From NCBI RefSeq assembly GCF_003815775.1, contig NZ_CP033926.1, forward strand, positions 62,001 through 126,000: 64,000 nt of DNA. The letters run 5' to 3'. The stretch's first letter is position 1; each line of letters starts with the position of its first letter. The position numbers were made by a program, and so were the translations under genes. This stretch comes from Chryseobacterium joostei. Its GTDB lineage: Bacteria; Bacteroidota; Bacteroidia; Flavobacteriales; Weeksellaceae. A model generated the notes under the pieces. The model saw only the letters and a list, made by a program, of their open reading frames with translations, ran no database searches and had not been told where the DNA came from. This document shows, piece after piece, positions 63,456 through 64,000 of the stretch.

Positions 63456-63968
63456 ATGGAAATCATATACCAAAAAACAATACAAACTCCATTGGGAGAG
63501 ATGATAGCGTGTGCCGTAGACCAAGGTATCTGCCTTCTGGAATTTACAGACCGGAAGAATATGGAGAAACAGTTCAAATCTTTATCAAAGGCATTGAACG
63601 CTGAAATTGTACAAAAAGAACACCTCCATTTTAAGCAGTTGGAAGAAGAACTTACAGAATATTTTGATGGTAAAAGAGGTCATTTTGAAGTTCCCTTATT
63701 TACTACAGGAACAGAGTTTCAGGAAAAGGTATGGCAGCTTCTTCGCGAGATTCCGATGGGAGAGACCAGAACCTATAAGCAACAGTCAGAATTTCTTGGT
63801 AATCCCAAGGCAATACGTGCTGTAGGAACAGCCAATGGCATTAATAAGATTGCTATTTTAATTCCGTGCCATCGGGTGATTGGATCCAATGGTGAATTGG
63901 TGGGCTATGCAGGCGGAATCTGGAGAAAACAAAAATTATTGGAGTTAGAGAAAGCTATTTTGTTTTGA
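63456..63968 (+). CDS. ogt: Methylated-DNA-protein-cysteine methyltransferase
   Basis: Ogt repairs O6-methylguanine by moving the methyl group to its own cysteine and is used once. From the ATG at 63456 the protein has 170 residues. The acceptor is Cys138 in the signature IPCHRVIGSNG, and the DNA-binding helix contains REIPMGETRTYKQQ and NPKAIRAVGTANG. An alternative TTG start three bases earlier adds only one residue. It closes the window, next to a DinB-like gene. Confidence 0.95.
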   Translation: MEIIYQKTIQTPLGEMIACAVDQGICLLEFTDRKNMEKQFKSLSKALNAEIVQKEHLHFKQLEEELTEYFDGKRGHFEVPLFTTGTEFQEKVWQLLREIPMGETRTYKQQSEFLGNPKAIRAVGTANGINKIAILIPCHRVIGSNGELVGYAGGIWRKQKLLELEKAILF

Positions 63969-64000
63969 TTTTTGTAATTTTAAACAAAAATTTACACGTG

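Noticed and set aside
1..64000. tRNA, rRNA, CRISPR array, prophage
   Set aside because: Reading both strands showed no cloverleaf with conserved T-loop, no regularly spaced repeat-spacer array and no phage structural genes; a short tRNA could still be missed by eye.

Overview
The window looks like chromosomal DNA of a Chryseobacterium-like flavobacterium (Bacteroidota). The reasons are AT-rich sequence, genes without Shine-Dalgarno sites, repeated promoter elements of the TAnnTTTG type, a type IX secretion C-terminal tail, a SecDF fusion, an arginine pathway built on an N-acyl-ornithine carbamoyltransferase, and TonB-dependent outer-membrane receptors. I saw no rRNA, tRNA, CRISPR array, prophage or complete insertion sequence.

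Layout. 1-5.8 kb (minus strand): the 5' part of an outer-membrane receptor gene, mltG, dapF, a low-complexity lipoprotein and pnuC. 6-16.2 kb: an amino-acid permease, a secreted propeller-like protein, hemN, a T9SS-exported sugar dehydrogenase, secDF and a TetA-like efflux pump. 16.3-25.6 kb: a lipoprotein, the tatA-PAP2-TPR operon, trmL and rlmH, yihY, and nhaA coupled to spoT. 25.9-37.2 kb (minus strand): a short-chain fatty-acid module of acs, prpE, a CheY-like regulator, a symporter-STAC-histidine kinase (CrbS type), two tiny membrane proteins, an MHS transporter and a porin, next to a stand-alone IS1-InsA-like DNA-binding protein.

37.3-46.3 kb (plus strand): a complete arginine cluster (GNAT, argG, argC, argD, argF', argB, argE', argH) whose intergenic gaps carry palindromic repeats. 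An Lrp/AsnC regulator is divergent from pyrB-carA-carB (47.2-53.2 kb), so the two consumers of carbamoyl phosphate and its synthase lie side by side. 53.3-55.2 kb holds small hypothetical genes and a decayed ORF. 55.3-60.1 kb is a siderophore locus: receptor, PepSY membrane protein and an esterase with a frameshift. 60.2-64 kb holds a lipoprotein, a retropepsin-like protein, a Crp-family regulator, a DinB-like protein and ogt.

The most interesting signal is the pyrB leader at 47.22-47.38 kb. A consensus flavobacterial promoter is followed at once by a 23-codon ORF. That ORF contains a GC hairpin and then a U-rich tract, and its stop codon overlaps the first arm of an intrinsic terminator 19 bases before pyrB. 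This is the architecture of the enterobacterial pyrBI UTP-sensitive attenuator. The second is a four-helix-bundle gene placed between carA and carB and bracketed by inverted arrays of a degenerate 7-base repeat, which reappears near 36.75 kb.
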